A stretch of 64,000 nucleotides of DNA from Paracoccus sp. JM45 (GTDB taxonomy: Bacteria; Pseudomonadota; Alphaproteobacteria; Rhodobacterales; Rhodobacteraceae): positions 434,001 to 498,000 of the forward strand of contig NZ_QQVY01000001.1 of assembly GCF_003590715.1 (NCBI RefSeq). The letters are read 5' to 3'. The first letter of the stretch is position 1. Each line of letters opens with the position of its first letter. The translations under genes and the position numbers were made by a program. Shown here in pieces: positions 9,344-17,936 of the stretch. The notes below the pieces were generated by a model. That model saw only the letters and a program-made list of their open reading frames with translations. It was not told the DNA's origin and searched no databases.

Positions 9344-10687
9344 ATGGCGGAAAATGCAGTTGCGGTGGTGATTCTGGCAGCAGGTCAGGGCAGCCGTATG
9401 CAATCGGATCTGCCCAAAGTCTTGCACCGTCTGGGCGGCGTTCCCCTGTTCGGGCATGCATTGGCAGCAGCGCGCAGTCTGGAACCCGAACAGGTCATCG
9501 TTGTCACCGGACATGGCAGCGCGCAGGTTACCAAAGCGCTGGCCAAGCTGGACCCCGATGCCCGCACAGTGTTGCAGGCGGAACAGCTAGGCACCGGCCA
9601 CGCCGTCCGTCAGGCCCTGCCGGAACTGGAAGGGTTCGAGGGTAAAATCGTCATTCTTTACGGCGACACCCCCTTTATCGGCGAAGACACCTTGGCCGCC
9701 ATCACCAGCCACACCAGCGATCTTGTGGTGCTGGGCTTTAACGCGGCCGATCCGGGCCGATATGGCCGCTTGGTCGTCACCGATCAGGGTCTGGAGCGCA
9801 TTGTCGAATTCAAGGATGCCGATGATGCCACCCGCCAGATCACCCTTTGCAATTCCGGCGTCATGGCGCTGGATGCCGGTTTGCTGCGCGAATTGATCGG
9901 TCAGCTGTCGAATGAGAACGCCTCGGGCGAATATTACCTGACCGATCTGGTGGAACTGGCCCGCGCCGCTGGCCGTCGCGCCGATGTCGTCATCTGCGAC
10001 GAAGACGAAACCCTTGGCATCAACACCCGCGCGGAACTGGCACATGCCGAACGCAGCTTCCAGACCAACGCCCGCGCCTGCGCGTTGGAAGACGGCGTCA
10101 CCCTGACCGACCCTGACAGCGTCTGGTTCGCGCTGGACACCTTTATCGGGCGCGATGCGATTATCGGCCCGAACGTTGTCTTCGGCCCCGGTGTGACCGT
10201 CGAATCCGAAGCTGAAATCCTGCCCTTCTGCCACCTTGAGGGCTGTCATGTCTCATCGGGTGCCACCGTCGGCCCCTTTGCCCGCCTGCGTCCGGGTGCG
10301 GAACTGGGCGGCGATGTGCATGTCGGCAATTTTGTCGAAATCAAGAACGCGGTCTTGGACGAAGGCGTCAAGGTCGGCCATCTGACCTATCTTGGCGACG
10401 CCCATATCGGTGAAGCGACGAATATCGGCGCGGGCACCATCACCTGCAACTATGACGGCGTGATGAAGCATCGCACCGAAATCGGTGCGCGGGCCTTTAT
10501 CGGCAGCGACACGATGCTGGTCGCCCCCGTTCGCATCGGTGATGACGCCATGACAGGTTCGGGGTCGGTGATTACCGAAGACGTGCCCGACGGCGCGCTG
10601 GCTATCGGTCGCGCCCGCCAAGCCACCAAACCCGGCCTTGCAACCCGCCTGATGGCGGCCCTGCGGCTGAAGAAAGAGGCGAAATAA
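9344..10687 (+). CDS. glmU: Bifunctional UDP-GlcNAc pyrophosphorylase / glucosamine-1-phosphate N-acetyltransferase
   Basis: This 447-residue bifunctional enzyme makes UDP-GlcNAc for peptidoglycan and LPS. The N-terminal uridyltransferase half shows VILAAGQGSRM, LPKVLH and the YGDTP metal site. The C-terminal half is a left-handed beta-helix of hexapeptide repeats with the acetyltransferase motifs VGHLTYLGDA and GAGTITCNYDG. I start at ATG 9344, preceded by GAGGGCGG; the frame extends 26 codons upstream without family similarity. The stop is one base before glmS, so the two genes for consecutive steps of the pathway form one operon. Confidence 0.96.
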   Translation: MAENAVAVVILAAGQGSRMQSDLPKVLHRLGGVPLFGHALAAARSLEPEQVIVVTGHGSAQVTKALAKLDPDARTVLQAEQLGTGHAVRQALPELEGFEGKIVILYGDTPFIGEDTLAAITSHTSDLVVLGFNAADPGRYGRLVVTDQGLERIVEFKDADDATRQITLCNSGVMALDAGLLRELIGQLSNENASGEYYLTDLVELARAAGRRADVVICDEDETLGINTRAELAHAERSFQTNARACALEDGVTLTDPDSVWFALDTFIGRDAIIGPNVVFGPGVTVESEAEILPFCHLEGCHVSSGATVGPFARLRPGAELGGDVHVGNFVEIKNAVLDEGVKVGHLTYLGDAHIGEATNIGAGTITCNYDGVMKHRTEIGARAFIGSDTMLVAPVRIGDDAMTGSGSVITEDVPDGALAIGRARQATKPGLATRLMAALRLKKEAK

Positions 10688-10688
10688 G

Positions 10689-12506
10689 ATGTGCGGCATC
10701 ATCGGTATCCTTGGCCTGAACGAGGTTTCGCCCCAGCTGGTCGACGGTCTGCGCCGTCTGGAATATCGCGGCTATGACAGTGCGGGCGTGGCGACTGTCG
10801 ATGCCCAAGGACGCTTGGCGCGGCGTCGGGCGGTTGGCAAACTGGTGAACCTGTCCGACAAGCTGGTGCATGAACCGCTGACCGGCCATTCCGGCATCGG
10901 CCACACCCGTTGGGCCACCCATGGTGCCGCCACCGAAGAAAACGCCCACCCCCATCAGTCGGGCCGCGTGGCCGTTGTCCATAACGGCATCATCGAAAAC
11001 TTTCGTGATCTGCGGGCCGAACTGGCCAAACATGGCATCCAGCCGCAATCGCAGACCGATACGGAAACCGTCGCGCTGTGGACGGCACATTGCATGGATC
11101 AGGGCATGTCGCCGGTGAATGCCGCCCGTGCGACGCTGGATCGCTTGCAGGGCGCCTTTGCGCTGGCATTCCTGTTTCAAGGCGAAGGTGATCTGATGGT
11201 CGCCGCCCGCAAGGGCAGCCCCTTGGCCATCGGCCACGGTGACGGCCAGATGTTTGTCGGGTCCGATGCCGTTGCGCTTGCCCCCTATACCGACCGCATC
11301 ACCTATCTTGAGGATGGCGACCATGCGATCCTGACACGCGCCGGTGTGCAGATCTTCGATCTGGACGGCAACCAGACACAGCGCCAGCAGTCGCGGATCG
11401 ACGTGGGTGCAACGGCCATCGACAAGGGCGGCTATCGCCACTTTATGGCCAAAGAGGTCGCCGAACAGCCCGTCGTCATCGGTGATGTGCTGAACTACTA
11501 TATCCATGGCGACCACATTATCCTGCCCGAGGGTCTGGATTTCAGCGACATCGACCGCATTTCGCTGGTCGGCTGCGGTACAGCGCATCTGGCGGGTCAT
11601 GTGGCGAAATACTGGTTCGAACAGCTGGCGGGCCTGCCTGTCGATATCGATGTCGCCTCGGAATTCCGCTATCGTGAACCGCCCCTTTCCTCCAGAAGCT
11701 GGTTCATTGCTGTCAGCCAGTCGGGTGAAACCGCCGATACGCTGGCCGCGCTGCATTACGCCAAGCAGCATGTCGCCAAGACCATCGGTCTGGTGAATGT
11801 CGGCACATCAGCCATTGCCCGCGACAGCGACGTCGCCCTGCCCACCCTTGCAGGGATCGAGGTCAGTGTCGCTTCCTCCAAAGCCTTTACCTGCCAGCTG
11901 GCCGTTCTGGGCGTGCTGGCCCTGAAGGCGGCCCATGACCGTGGCCGCATCAATGATGCGGAACTGGCGGTCCATCTGCGTGACCTGCGGGCCATTCCGG
12001 GTCTGCTGAGTCAGGCTTTGCAGATTTCCGATGACTGTCGGCTGCAATCGGAATGGCTGTCGCAGGCCCGTGACGTCCTGTATCTGGGGCGCGGGTCGCT
12101 GTATCCCGTGGCGCTGGAAGGCGCGCTGAAGCTAAAGGAGCTTAGCTATATCCACGCCGAAGGCTATGCCTCGGGCGAATTAAAGCATGGCCCGATCGCG
12201 CTGATCGACGGCGATGTGCCGGTGGTGGTTCTGGCACCATATGACGCGCTGTTCGACAAGACCATTTCCAACATGCAGGAAGTCATGGCCCGCCACGGCC
12301 AGATCCTGCTGGTGTCGGATGCCAAAGGGATCGAGGCGGCGGGCGAAGGTGTCACGGCATCGCTGACCCTGCCGTCAGGCGGTGGTATCTTCCAGCCCAT
12401 TCTCTATGCGGTGCCGATGCAATATCTGGCCTATCACACGGCGGTCGCCAAAGGCACCGATGTGGACCAGCCGCGCAATCTGGCGAAATCGGTCACGGTC
12501 GAATAA
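10689..12506 (+). CDS. glmS: Glutamine-fructose-6-phosphate aminotransferase (isomerizing)
   Basis: This 605-residue enzyme converts fructose-6-phosphate and glutamine to glucosamine-6-phosphate. Cys2 becomes the N-terminal nucleophile after Met removal (MCGIIGI). The glutaminase domain carries RLEYRGYDSAG, HTRWATHG and VHNGIIENF. Two SIS sugar-phosphate isomerase domains follow, with the CGTA and SQSGETADT phosphate-binding loops and the C-terminal AKSVTVE end. I see no sign of a ribozyme leader; only one base separates it from glmU, so expression must come from the glmU promoter. Confidence 0.97.
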   Translation: MCGIIGILGLNEVSPQLVDGLRRLEYRGYDSAGVATVDAQGRLARRRAVGKLVNLSDKLVHEPLTGHSGIGHTRWATHGAATEENAHPHQSGRVAVVHNGIIENFRDLRAELAKHGIQPQSQTDTETVALWTAHCMDQGMSPVNAARATLDRLQGAFALAFLFQGEGDLMVAARKGSPLAIGHGDGQMFVGSDAVALAPYTDRITYLEDGDHAILTRAGVQIFDLDGNQTQRQQSRIDVGATAIDKGGYRHFMAKEVAEQPVVIGDVLNYYIHGDHIILPEGLDFSDIDRISLVGCGTAHLAGHVAKYWFEQLAGLPVDIDVASEFRYREPPLSSRSWFIAVSQSGETADTLAALHYAKQHVAKTIGLVNVGTSAIARDSDVALPTLAGIEVSVASSKAFTCQLAVLGVLALKAAHDRGRINDAELAVHLRDLRAIPGLLSQALQISDDCRLQSEWLSQARDVLYLGRGSLYPVALEGALKLKELSYIHAEGYASGELKHGPIALIDGDVPVVVLAPYDALFDKTISNMQEVMARHGQILLVSDAKGIEAAGEGVTASLTLPSGGGIFQPILYAVPMQYLAYHTAVAKGTDVDQPRNLAKSVTVE

Positions 12507-12513
12507 CCGGATC

Positions 12514-12538
12514 AGCCCGTCCCGTCGGGGTGGGCTTT
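12514..12538 (+). terminator. Intrinsic terminator after glmS
   Basis: A 10-bp stem AGCCCGTCCC / GGGGTGGGCT with two G-U wobbles and a GTC loop is followed by a short TTTGT run, directly after glmS and just before the convergent tetR-family gene. Confidence 0.75.
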
Positions 12539-12539
12539 G

Positions 12540-13133
12540 TCAAACGCGCAGGGCCTCGACGTCCTGCGCCATATCCTCGGCCAGATCGACAAGATTTTCC
12601 GGATTGCCGCCGCGATGCGCCTCGATCCGCAGGGCGGTGACTTCTGCCTGAAACCGGCGGGCAAGACGCGGCAGGTCGGCATTGGCTGGCAGTTCGCCCG
12701 CCTGCTGCGCCGTTGCGAAGATCTGCGTGATTTTATCCAGCATCACGTCCAGATGGTCGCGCGCACGGGCACCGATCACGCCTTCTTCCTGTGACATGTC
12801 CAGCATGGTCCGCACCAGCATGCAGGCCTGTCGGTTCGGATCATCCACCGCTTGCCCCGCAAAACCGCGCAGGAAATCGGCCAGCGCGGTCAGCGGCGAT
12901 GCGGCATTGTCCTGCAGATGCGCCAAGACCGACAGGTTGCGATCGAAATAGCGGTCGAGGGCGGCCAGATAGAGCGCCTCTTTGCTTTTGAAGGCGGCAT
13001 AGATGCTGCCGGGCTTCATCTGCAACGCCCCCTCAAGATCCTTGAGAGAAGTGGCGTGATATCCCTTCTGCCAGAACAGGGATAGCGCCGCATCCAAAGC
13101 GACGTCACGGTTATATGGGGCTGCGCGTGTCAT
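12540..13133 (-). CDS. TetR/AcrR family transcriptional regulator
   Basis: This 197-residue protein has an N-terminal TetR helix-turn-helix (residues about 8-55) reading ALSLFWQKGYHATSLKDLEG with a following GSIYAAFKSKEALY segment that contacts DNA in this family. The remaining helical domain would bind an unknown ligand and dimerise; it resembles the YxaF/LmrA-type C-terminal domain (SPLTALADFL...ACMLVRTMLD...). ATG 13131-13133 is chosen because upstream codons fall in the intergenic control region. It is divergent from the AhpD-like gene, and two palindromic sites between them are its likely operators, suggesting autorepression and control of the neighbour. Confidence 0.88.
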   Translation of the reverse strand: MTRAAPYNRDVALDAALSLFWQKGYHATSLKDLEGALQMKPGSIYAAFKSKEALYLAALDRYFDRNLSVLAHLQDNAASPLTALADFLRGFAGQAVDDPNRQACMLVRTMLDMSQEEGVIGARARDHLDVMLDKITQIFATAQQAGELPANADLPRLARRFQAEVTALRIEAHRGGNPENLVDLAEDMAQDVEALRV

Positions 13134-13194
13134 AACCCAGATATAGGAAGTCGCTGCCGGTTTGTCTTGCCCCAGTTTTACGACCATCCTCACG

Positions 13195-13212
13195 TTTGAG
13201 TGATCGTTCAAA
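13195..13212. promoter_or_regulatory. Putative TetR-family operator, site 1
   Basis: TTTGAGTGATCGTTCAAA is an imperfect 18-bp palindrome (14 of 18 positions symmetric). It has the TGA-N-TGATC-N-TTCA form common to TetR/AcrR operators and lies between the divergent regulator and AhpD-like genes. Confidence 0.7.
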
Positions 13213-13219
13213 TTACCTA

Positions 13220-13235
13220 TTGAGTGATAGCTCAA
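13220..13235. promoter_or_regulatory. Putative TetR-family operator, site 2
   Basis: TTGAGTGATAGCTCAA repeats the core of site 1 (TTGAGTGAT-N-G-N-TCAA) with 5-bp symmetric arms. Its centre is about 24 bp from that of site 1, a little over two helical turns, so both dimers could bind the same face. Confidence 0.68.
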
Positions 13236-13285
13236 AGCACCTATCTTCATACCAGACAGACGCAATATCCTTGAAGGAGCCTGAC

Positions 13286-13846
13286 ATGGTTGATTTTACA
13301 TTCCACGACGAAACCACCGCCCCCGCTGAATCGCAGCCGCTGATCGAAAAATCGAAAGCCGGTTTTGGCATGCTGCCGGGCCTGCACGCCGTCATGGCCG
13401 AAGCCCCCGGCCTGCTGGACGCCTATCAGCGCGTGCACGAGCTGTTCGTGAATTCCAGCTTTGATAAGGACGAATTGACCGTCGTCTGGCAGACCATCAA
13501 CGTTGAAAACCAGTGCCATTACTGCGTCCCCGCCCATACCGGCATCGCGAAAAGCATGGGCGTCGATGACGCGATCACCGATGCGCTGCGGAATGAAACG
13601 CCGCTGCCGAATGACCATCTGGAAGCTTTGCGCGATTTCACGCTGAAACTGGTCCGCGACCGTGGCTTTGTGTCGGATGAAGATACGCAGGCATTTCTGG
13701 ACGCAGGCTTTACCAAGCGCCAGATCCTTGAAGTGGTTCTGGGCTATAGCCAGAAGATTATGTCGAACTATACCAACCACTTGGCAAAAACACCCGTGGA
13801 CAAGCCCTTCCAGAAATTCGACTGGAAGCCCGCTGATAAGGCCTGA
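13286..13846 (+). CDS. AhpD-like carboxymuconolactone decarboxylase family protein with CxxC
   Basis: This 186-residue all-helical protein carries the AhpD redox signature Glu74-x2-Cys77-x2-Cys80-x3-His84 (ENQCHYCVPAHT). In this family the pair acts as a thiol peroxidase or as reductant for a peroxiredoxin, although many CMD-family relatives have no assigned activity. AAGGAG lies seven bases before ATG 13286. It is divergent from the TetR regulator, with two operator-like palindromes 50-90 bases upstream of its start. It probably answers to an electrophile or oxidant sensed by that regulator. No aromatic-degradation genes adjoin it, which argues against a true carboxymuconolactone decarboxylase. 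Confidence 0.82.
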   Translation: MVDFTFHDETTAPAESQPLIEKSKAGFGMLPGLHAVMAEAPGLLDAYQRVHELFVNSSFDKDELTVVWQTINVENQCHYCVPAHTGIAKSMGVDDAITDALRNETPLPNDHLEALRDFTLKLVRDRGFVSDEDTQAFLDAGFTKRQILEVVLGYSQKIMSNYTNHLAKTPVDKPFQKFDWKPADKA

Positions 13847-13864
13847 ACCTTATCCGGTAATACG

Positions 13865-13895
13865 AAAGGCCCGCCGGATTGGCGGGCCTTTTTTT
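13865..13895 (+). terminator. Intrinsic terminator after the AhpD-like gene
   Basis: An AAAGGCCCGCC / GGCGGGCCTTT stem with a five-base loop (GGATT) ends in seven T residues. The T tract overlaps the stop codon of convergent trmB. Transcripts from the other side would meet only a short U run. Confidence 0.9.
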
Positions 13896-14607
13896 ATGTC
13901 CGGCGGAAGGTGACGTAATGCGGGGGACGGCCCTCGCGCAGCGCCTTTTGTTCATACCGCGTGCTGATCCAGTCATCCCACGCCTGATCGGTATCGGCGA
14001 TCATCTCGAACCCTGCGGGCGGCACTTCCTCGCGGGTCTGGCGGATATAATCGGGTATATCGCTGGCCACGCGGAAAATCGCGCCCTGACGCATGACGCG
14101 GGCCAGGGGCTGCATATGTTCCGGCGTCACAAAGCGGCGGCGATGGTGGCGCAATTTGGGCCACGGGTCGGGATACATCAGGAAAGCACGATCGATGCAG
14201 GCGTCGGGCAGCACATCCATCAGATCGCGCGCATCACCGGGATGGACACTGACGTTTTCCACGCCCGCCGCGCGGATTTTGCCCAGCAGCATCGCAACGC
14301 CGTTAATATAAGGTTCACAGCCAATCACCCCGATATCGGGATAGGTCTTGGCCATATGGACCATATGTTCGCCACCGCCAAAGCCGACCTCCAGCCAGAT
14401 CGGGCGGGCGTCGCCGAAAATCGCCTTGGGGTCGATGGTCGTGCGTTCGGGGTTTTCCTCGAACGTGACATTGCGGGGACGCAGATCGCCCAGATCCTCG
14501 GACAGATAGCCCTTCTGGCTGTGGCGCAACGTCTTACCGTTCCGGCGACCATAGAAGTTGCGGCGCGGCGGATTCGGATCAAAATCGGATGTGGGTTTAT
14601 CGCTCAT
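13894..14607 (-). CDS. trmB: tRNA (guanine-N7-)-methyltransferase
   Basis: This 237-residue SAM-dependent enzyme methylates N7 of G46 in the tRNA variable loop. The N-terminal basic RRNFYGRRNGKTL stretch, the SAM-binding motif WLEVGFGGGEHM, the DARDLMDVLPD acid site and the YPDPWPKLRHHRRRFV block are characteristic of TrmB. I start at ATG 14605-14607 (MSDKPTSD). It lies downstream of rnj on the same strand, but an intrinsic terminator separates them, so it needs its own promoter in the short gap. Confidence 0.94.
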   Translation of the reverse strand: MSDKPTSDFDPNPPRRNFYGRRNGKTLRHSQKGYLSEDLGDLRPRNVTFEENPERTTIDPKAIFGDARPIWLEVGFGGGEHMVHMAKTYPDIGVIGCEPYINGVAMLLGKIRAAGVENVSVHPGDARDLMDVLPDACIDRAFLMYPDPWPKLRHHRRRFVTPEHMQPLARVMRQGAIFRVASDIPDYIRQTREEVPPAGFEMIADTDQAWDDWISTRYEQKALREGRPPHYVTFRRT

Positions 14608-14668
14608 GCAGGGGCAAGTGCCGCAAGCCTGCGTTCCGGTCAAGCCCCGCCGCGATGGGACCTTGCGG

Positions 14669-14695
14669 AAAAAGGCGCGCAGTTACCCGCGCGCC
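14669..14695 (-). terminator. Intrinsic terminator closing the nuo-birA-coaX-rnj unit
   Basis: Read on the minus strand, a GGCGCGC / GCGCGCC stem with an 8-base loop is followed by TTTTT, starting 12 bases after the rnj stop. It is the first strong terminator encountered downstream of nuoA. Confidence 0.88.
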
Positions 14696-14706
14696 CTGTC
14701 TTTTGA

Positions 14707-16386
14707 TCAGTCGGCCATCAGGCGGCTGATGATGACGGTGACCTCGGGCTTCTTGCCGATTTCCTCCATCGAGACCTGACGCGCGATCTTGCGGATCGCC
14801 TCGTCCATCTTGTCGTCGTTTTTCACGGTGCGTGCATCGGCACGTTCCAGAAACTCGGCGATTTCGCCTTCGATATGGCGGGCCAGATCGGCACCGTTGC
14901 GGGTGGTCTGGTTCAGGCCCATCAGTTCGACCCATGCATCGGGAAGGGCTTTTTCATCCTCATCCACAATGACGCTGACCATGGCATGACCGTTCAGGGC
15001 CATCCGGATACGGTCGCGCACGACACCATCCATCGCGCCGATCAGGATATTGCCGTCCAGATACAGACGTCCGGTCTGGATCTGGTCGACCACGCGCGGC
15101 ATCTTGCCGGTCAGATCCATCATCGACCCGTTGGTCACCACCTCGGAGGTCATGCCCTTGGACCGCGCCAGCATCATATGTTCGCGCAGATGCAGGTGTT
15201 CGCCATGCATCGGGATCACGGTCTGCGGCTTCAGGATGTCGTGCATCACCTCGATGTCGGGGCGGTTCGCGTGACCCGAAACGTGGAACAGTCCGTCATC
15301 GGCGTCATAAACCTCGACGCCGGATTCCGACAGCGCGTTCATGATACGGCCAACCGACTTTTCATTGCCCGGAATGGTTTTCGAGCTGAAAAGGAAGCTG
15401 TCGCCCTCTTTTAAGGACAGACCCAGATAGCGGCCCCGCGACAGCTGGGCGCTGGCAGCGCGGCGTTCGCCCTGACTGCCCGTTACCATCAGCATAACCT
15501 TGTCACGCGGCAGCTTTGACGCCTCTTCCGGACCAATGGTCGCGGGGAAATCCGTCAGGATGCCACTGTCGAAACCGACGCTGACCATGCGACGCATCGC
15601 ACGACCCAACAGGCAGACCTTGCGACCAGACGCGATGGCAGCATCGGCCAGCGTTTTAAGACGCGCGATGTTGCTGGCGAAGGTGGTTGCAACGACCATA
15701 TTCTTCTGCGCCATCACCCATTCCAGAATGGGCGTGGCCAGAACAGCCTCGGACCGGCCCGGATGGGTCGAGAAGATATTGGTGCTGTCGCATGCCAGAA
15801 CCTTGACCGGACCGTTTTCGGTCGCGATCTGTTTCCACATGACCGGATCGAACGCATCGCCGACCACCGGCGTCACATCGACCTTGAAGTCACCCGTGTG
15901 CACGATACGGCCCGCAGGCGTATCGATCACCAACCCCGAACTTTCGGGGATCGAGTGGCTGATCGGCGCGAATTGCACCGAGAACGGACCGACTTTGGTT
16001 ACGGCAGGGCGCACCTCGGTGATGTTCACGGCGTCTGCACCGGGCAGACCCATTTCTTCCATCTTCAGGCGAACCAGCGTGCCGGTGAAGCGGCGTGCAT
16101 AGATCGGTGCCTCAAGACGGCCCCACAGGTGACCCAGGGCACCGATGTGGTCCTCGTGCCCGTGGGTGACGAAGATTGCATCCAGCCGGTCCTTGTTCTG
16201 TTCCAGCCACGTTAAATCCGGCATGATCAGGTCGATACCTGGGCTTCCGTCCATGTCACCAAAAGTAACACCCAGATCGACCAGAATCAGTCGTTCCTTA
16301 CCGGGCGCACCATAGCCATAAACATAGGCGTTCATGCCGATTTCGCCCGCGCCGCCTAGCGGCAGATAGATCAGGCGCTCAGCCAT
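14707..16386 (-). CDS. rnj: Ribonuclease J
   Basis: This 559-residue metallo-beta-lactamase / beta-CASP nuclease performs mRNA and rRNA processing and decay with 5'-to-3' exo- and endonuclease activity. The metal-binding motif VTHGHEDHIGALGHL, the HTGDFKVD acid, the beta-CASP TGSQGERRAA segment and the VSGHANRPDIEVM and PMHGEHLHLR blocks are all present. The first eight bases overlap the end of coaX, indicating co-transcription with birA-coaX. Alphaproteobacteria commonly use RNase J alongside RNase E. A strong terminator follows. Confidence 0.95.
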   Translation of the reverse strand: MAERLIYLPLGGAGEIGMNAYVYGYGAPGKERLILVDLGVTFGDMDGSPGIDLIMPDLTWLEQNKDRLDAIFVTHGHEDHIGALGHLWGRLEAPIYARRFTGTLVRLKMEEMGLPGADAVNITEVRPAVTKVGPFSVQFAPISHSIPESSGLVIDTPAGRIVHTGDFKVDVTPVVGDAFDPVMWKQIATENGPVKVLACDSTNIFSTHPGRSEAVLATPILEWVMAQKNMVVATTFASNIARLKTLADAAIASGRKVCLLGRAMRRMVSVGFDSGILTDFPATIGPEEASKLPRDKVMLMVTGSQGERRAASAQLSRGRYLGLSLKEGDSFLFSSKTIPGNEKSVGRIMNALSESGVEVYDADDGLFHVSGHANRPDIEVMHDILKPQTVIPMHGEHLHLREHMMLARSKGMTSEVVTNGSMMDLTGKMPRVVDQIQTGRLYLDGNILIGAMDGVVRDRIRMALNGHAMVSVIVDEDEKALPDAWVELMGLNQTTRNGADLARHIEGEIAEFLERADARTVKNDDKMDEAIRKIARQVSMEEIGKKPEVTVIISRLMAD

Positions 16387-17158
16387 TGCCCATCTCCTTG
16401 TTGTAATCGTGAATTAGACGCAACCCGTGCATCGTTAGATCGTCTTCAATTGCATCGAACAGGTCGAAGCCCTGATCGAACAGCGGCGCAAGCCCGCCGG
16501 TTGCTATTACTTTCATCGGCCTGTCACGTTCGGCGCGTATCTTGCGCACAATCCCTTCGACAAGCCCCACATACCCCCAGAACACGCCCGACTGGATACA
16601 TGCAACTGTATTCGTCCCGATCACCTGCGCCGGCATGGTCACATCGACATGCGGCAGCGATGCCGCCCCCATGTGCAAAGCCTCCAACGACAGGTTCACG
16701 CCGGGGGCAATGACACCCCCGATATATGCCCCGTCCCCATCAACGACATCAAAGGTGGTTGCGGTTCCGAAATCCACCACAATCAGATCTGCACCATGCC
16801 GGTCGAAGGCACCGACAGTGTTCACCAGGCGGTCCGGACCGACGGTGGTCCCCCCATCGACACGCGGCGGCACACGCAACATGCAGTCGGGCTTACCGAC
16901 CACCAAGGGGCGCGTGTCGAAATAACGGTTGCACAGAACGCGCAGGTTGAACACCACGCGCGGTGCCGTGGCGCTGATAATACAGGCGTTGATTGTCAGA
17001 TCGAATTTCTGCACGGCGATCAGCGTGGACAGCCAGACGAAATATTCATCCGCCGTCCGGCGATGATCGGTCCTGATACGCCAATGGGCCAGAAACTTCG
17101 ACCCGTCCCAGATCGAGAAGACGGTATTGGTATTGCCGGTATCTATGCACAACAGCAT
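16379..17158 (-). CDS. coaX: Type III pantothenate kinase
   Basis: This 259-residue enzyme phosphorylates pantothenate in the first step of CoA synthesis. The ASKHA-fold phosphate loops are visible: CIDTGNTNTVF at the N-terminus, VGPDRLVNTVGAF and VVDFGTATTFDVVD in the middle, and ATGGLAPLF near the end. It begins four bases after the birA stop and overlaps rnj by eight bases. The panC-panB pair elsewhere in the window supplies its substrate. In P. denitrificans-like genomes this gene also sits downstream of nuoN-birA. Confidence 0.95.
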   Translation of the reverse strand: MLLCIDTGNTNTVFSIWDGSKFLAHWRIRTDHRRTADEYFVWLSTLIAVQKFDLTINACIISATAPRVVFNLRVLCNRYFDTRPLVVGKPDCMLRVPPRVDGGTTVGPDRLVNTVGAFDRHGADLIVVDFGTATTFDVVDGDGAYIGGVIAPGVNLSLEALHMGAASLPHVDVTMPAQVIGTNTVACIQSGVFWGYVGLVEGIVRKIRAERDRPMKVIATGGLAPLFDQGFDLFDAIEDDLTMHGLRLIHDYNKEMGNG

Positions 17159-17162
17159 GAAC

Positions 17163-17936
17163 TTAGGCCCCGCTGAAATAGATGTCTGCGGCGGGGATCA
17201 CGTGACGCCCGCGCGGGCCGGTCAGGATCAAAGCGCCGGTTTCATCAATGCCGTCAAACCGGCCTGTGGTTTCGGTCCCGCCTGTACGGGCGACAATCGT
17301 TTCACCCAGCTTCGCCGCCCGTGCCAGCCATGCGGAGCGGATCGGCGCAAAGCCATAGGCCAGCATCTGGCGATGCCATGCATCGAATTGCGCGGCCAAA
17401 GCATCCAGAAAATCCTCGGGGGCGACGGTAAGGCCGGTTTCCCCCAGCAGGCTGACCGGACGGGTGGCACCGGATTCGACAGCCGCTTGATCAGGGGCAG
17501 CAGCAAGATTGATGCCGATGCCGATCGCAAGTGTCGCCACCTGCCCTGCAGCCCCCGTGCTTTCCAGCAAAATACCTGACAGCTTACCGCCATTCAGCAG
17601 AACGTCATTCGGCCATTTTAGCGCGATATTCAGCGATGGGCCGCAAAGGGTCTTTAGCGCATCGTGAACAGCCAAAGCTGCCACGAAAGACAACCGCGCC
17701 GCGTCCGAAGGCCCGCCCGCCGGACGCAACACCAGCGTCGCGGCAAAATTTCCAGGGGGGTCGGTCCACGCACGTCCCCGACGGCCACGGCCCGATTCTT
17801 GTTTACGGGCCATAATCCATGCTGGCCCCGTCAATGACGGAGCCAGACGGAAAGCCTCGGCGTTGGTGCTGTCCACACGATCCAGAATGTGGCGTGCCAC
17901 ATTGTCGGGCCAGATGGACGGCGCTGCGTTATTCAC
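17163..17936 (-). CDS. birA: Biotin--[acetyl-CoA-carboxylase] ligase
   Basis: This 257-residue enzyme activates biotin as biotinoyl-AMP and attaches it to the conserved lysine of biotin carrier domains. The ATP/biotin motif [10 protein letters not shown] and the KWPNDVLL segment are clear, and the C-terminal SH3-like domain is present. It has no N-terminal helix-turn-helix, so it is a monofunctional ligase without repressor activity. GTG 17934-17936 is taken as start because the reading GTGAATAA overlaps the nuoN stop; an in-frame ATG further upstream lies inside nuoN. A local client is pyruvate carboxylase, encoded about 18 kb upstream. Confidence 0.9.
   Translation of the reverse strand: MNNAAPSIWPDNVARHILDRVDSTNAEAFRLAPSLTGPAWIMARKQESGRGRRGRAWTDPPGNFAATLVLRPAGGPSDAARLSFVAALAVHDALKTLCGPSLNIALKWPNDVLLNGGKLSGILLESTGAAGQVATLAIGIGINLAAAPDQAAVESGATRPVSLLGETGLTVAPEDFLDALAAQFDAWHRQMLAYGFAPIRSAWLARAAKLGETIVARTGGTETTGRFDGIDETGALILTGPRGRHVIPAADIYFSGA

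Noticed and set aside
10640-10689. glmS ribozyme or riboswitch upstream of glmS
   Set aside because: Only one base separates glmU and glmS; there is no space for the structure.
13286-13846. True 4-carboxymuconolactone decarboxylase of aromatic degradation
   Set aside because: It carries the AhpD Cys-x2-Cys motif and there are no protocatechuate pathway genes around.
17163-17936. BirA as a biotin operon repressor
   Set aside because: The protein lacks the N-terminal helix-turn-helix and no bio genes adjoin it.
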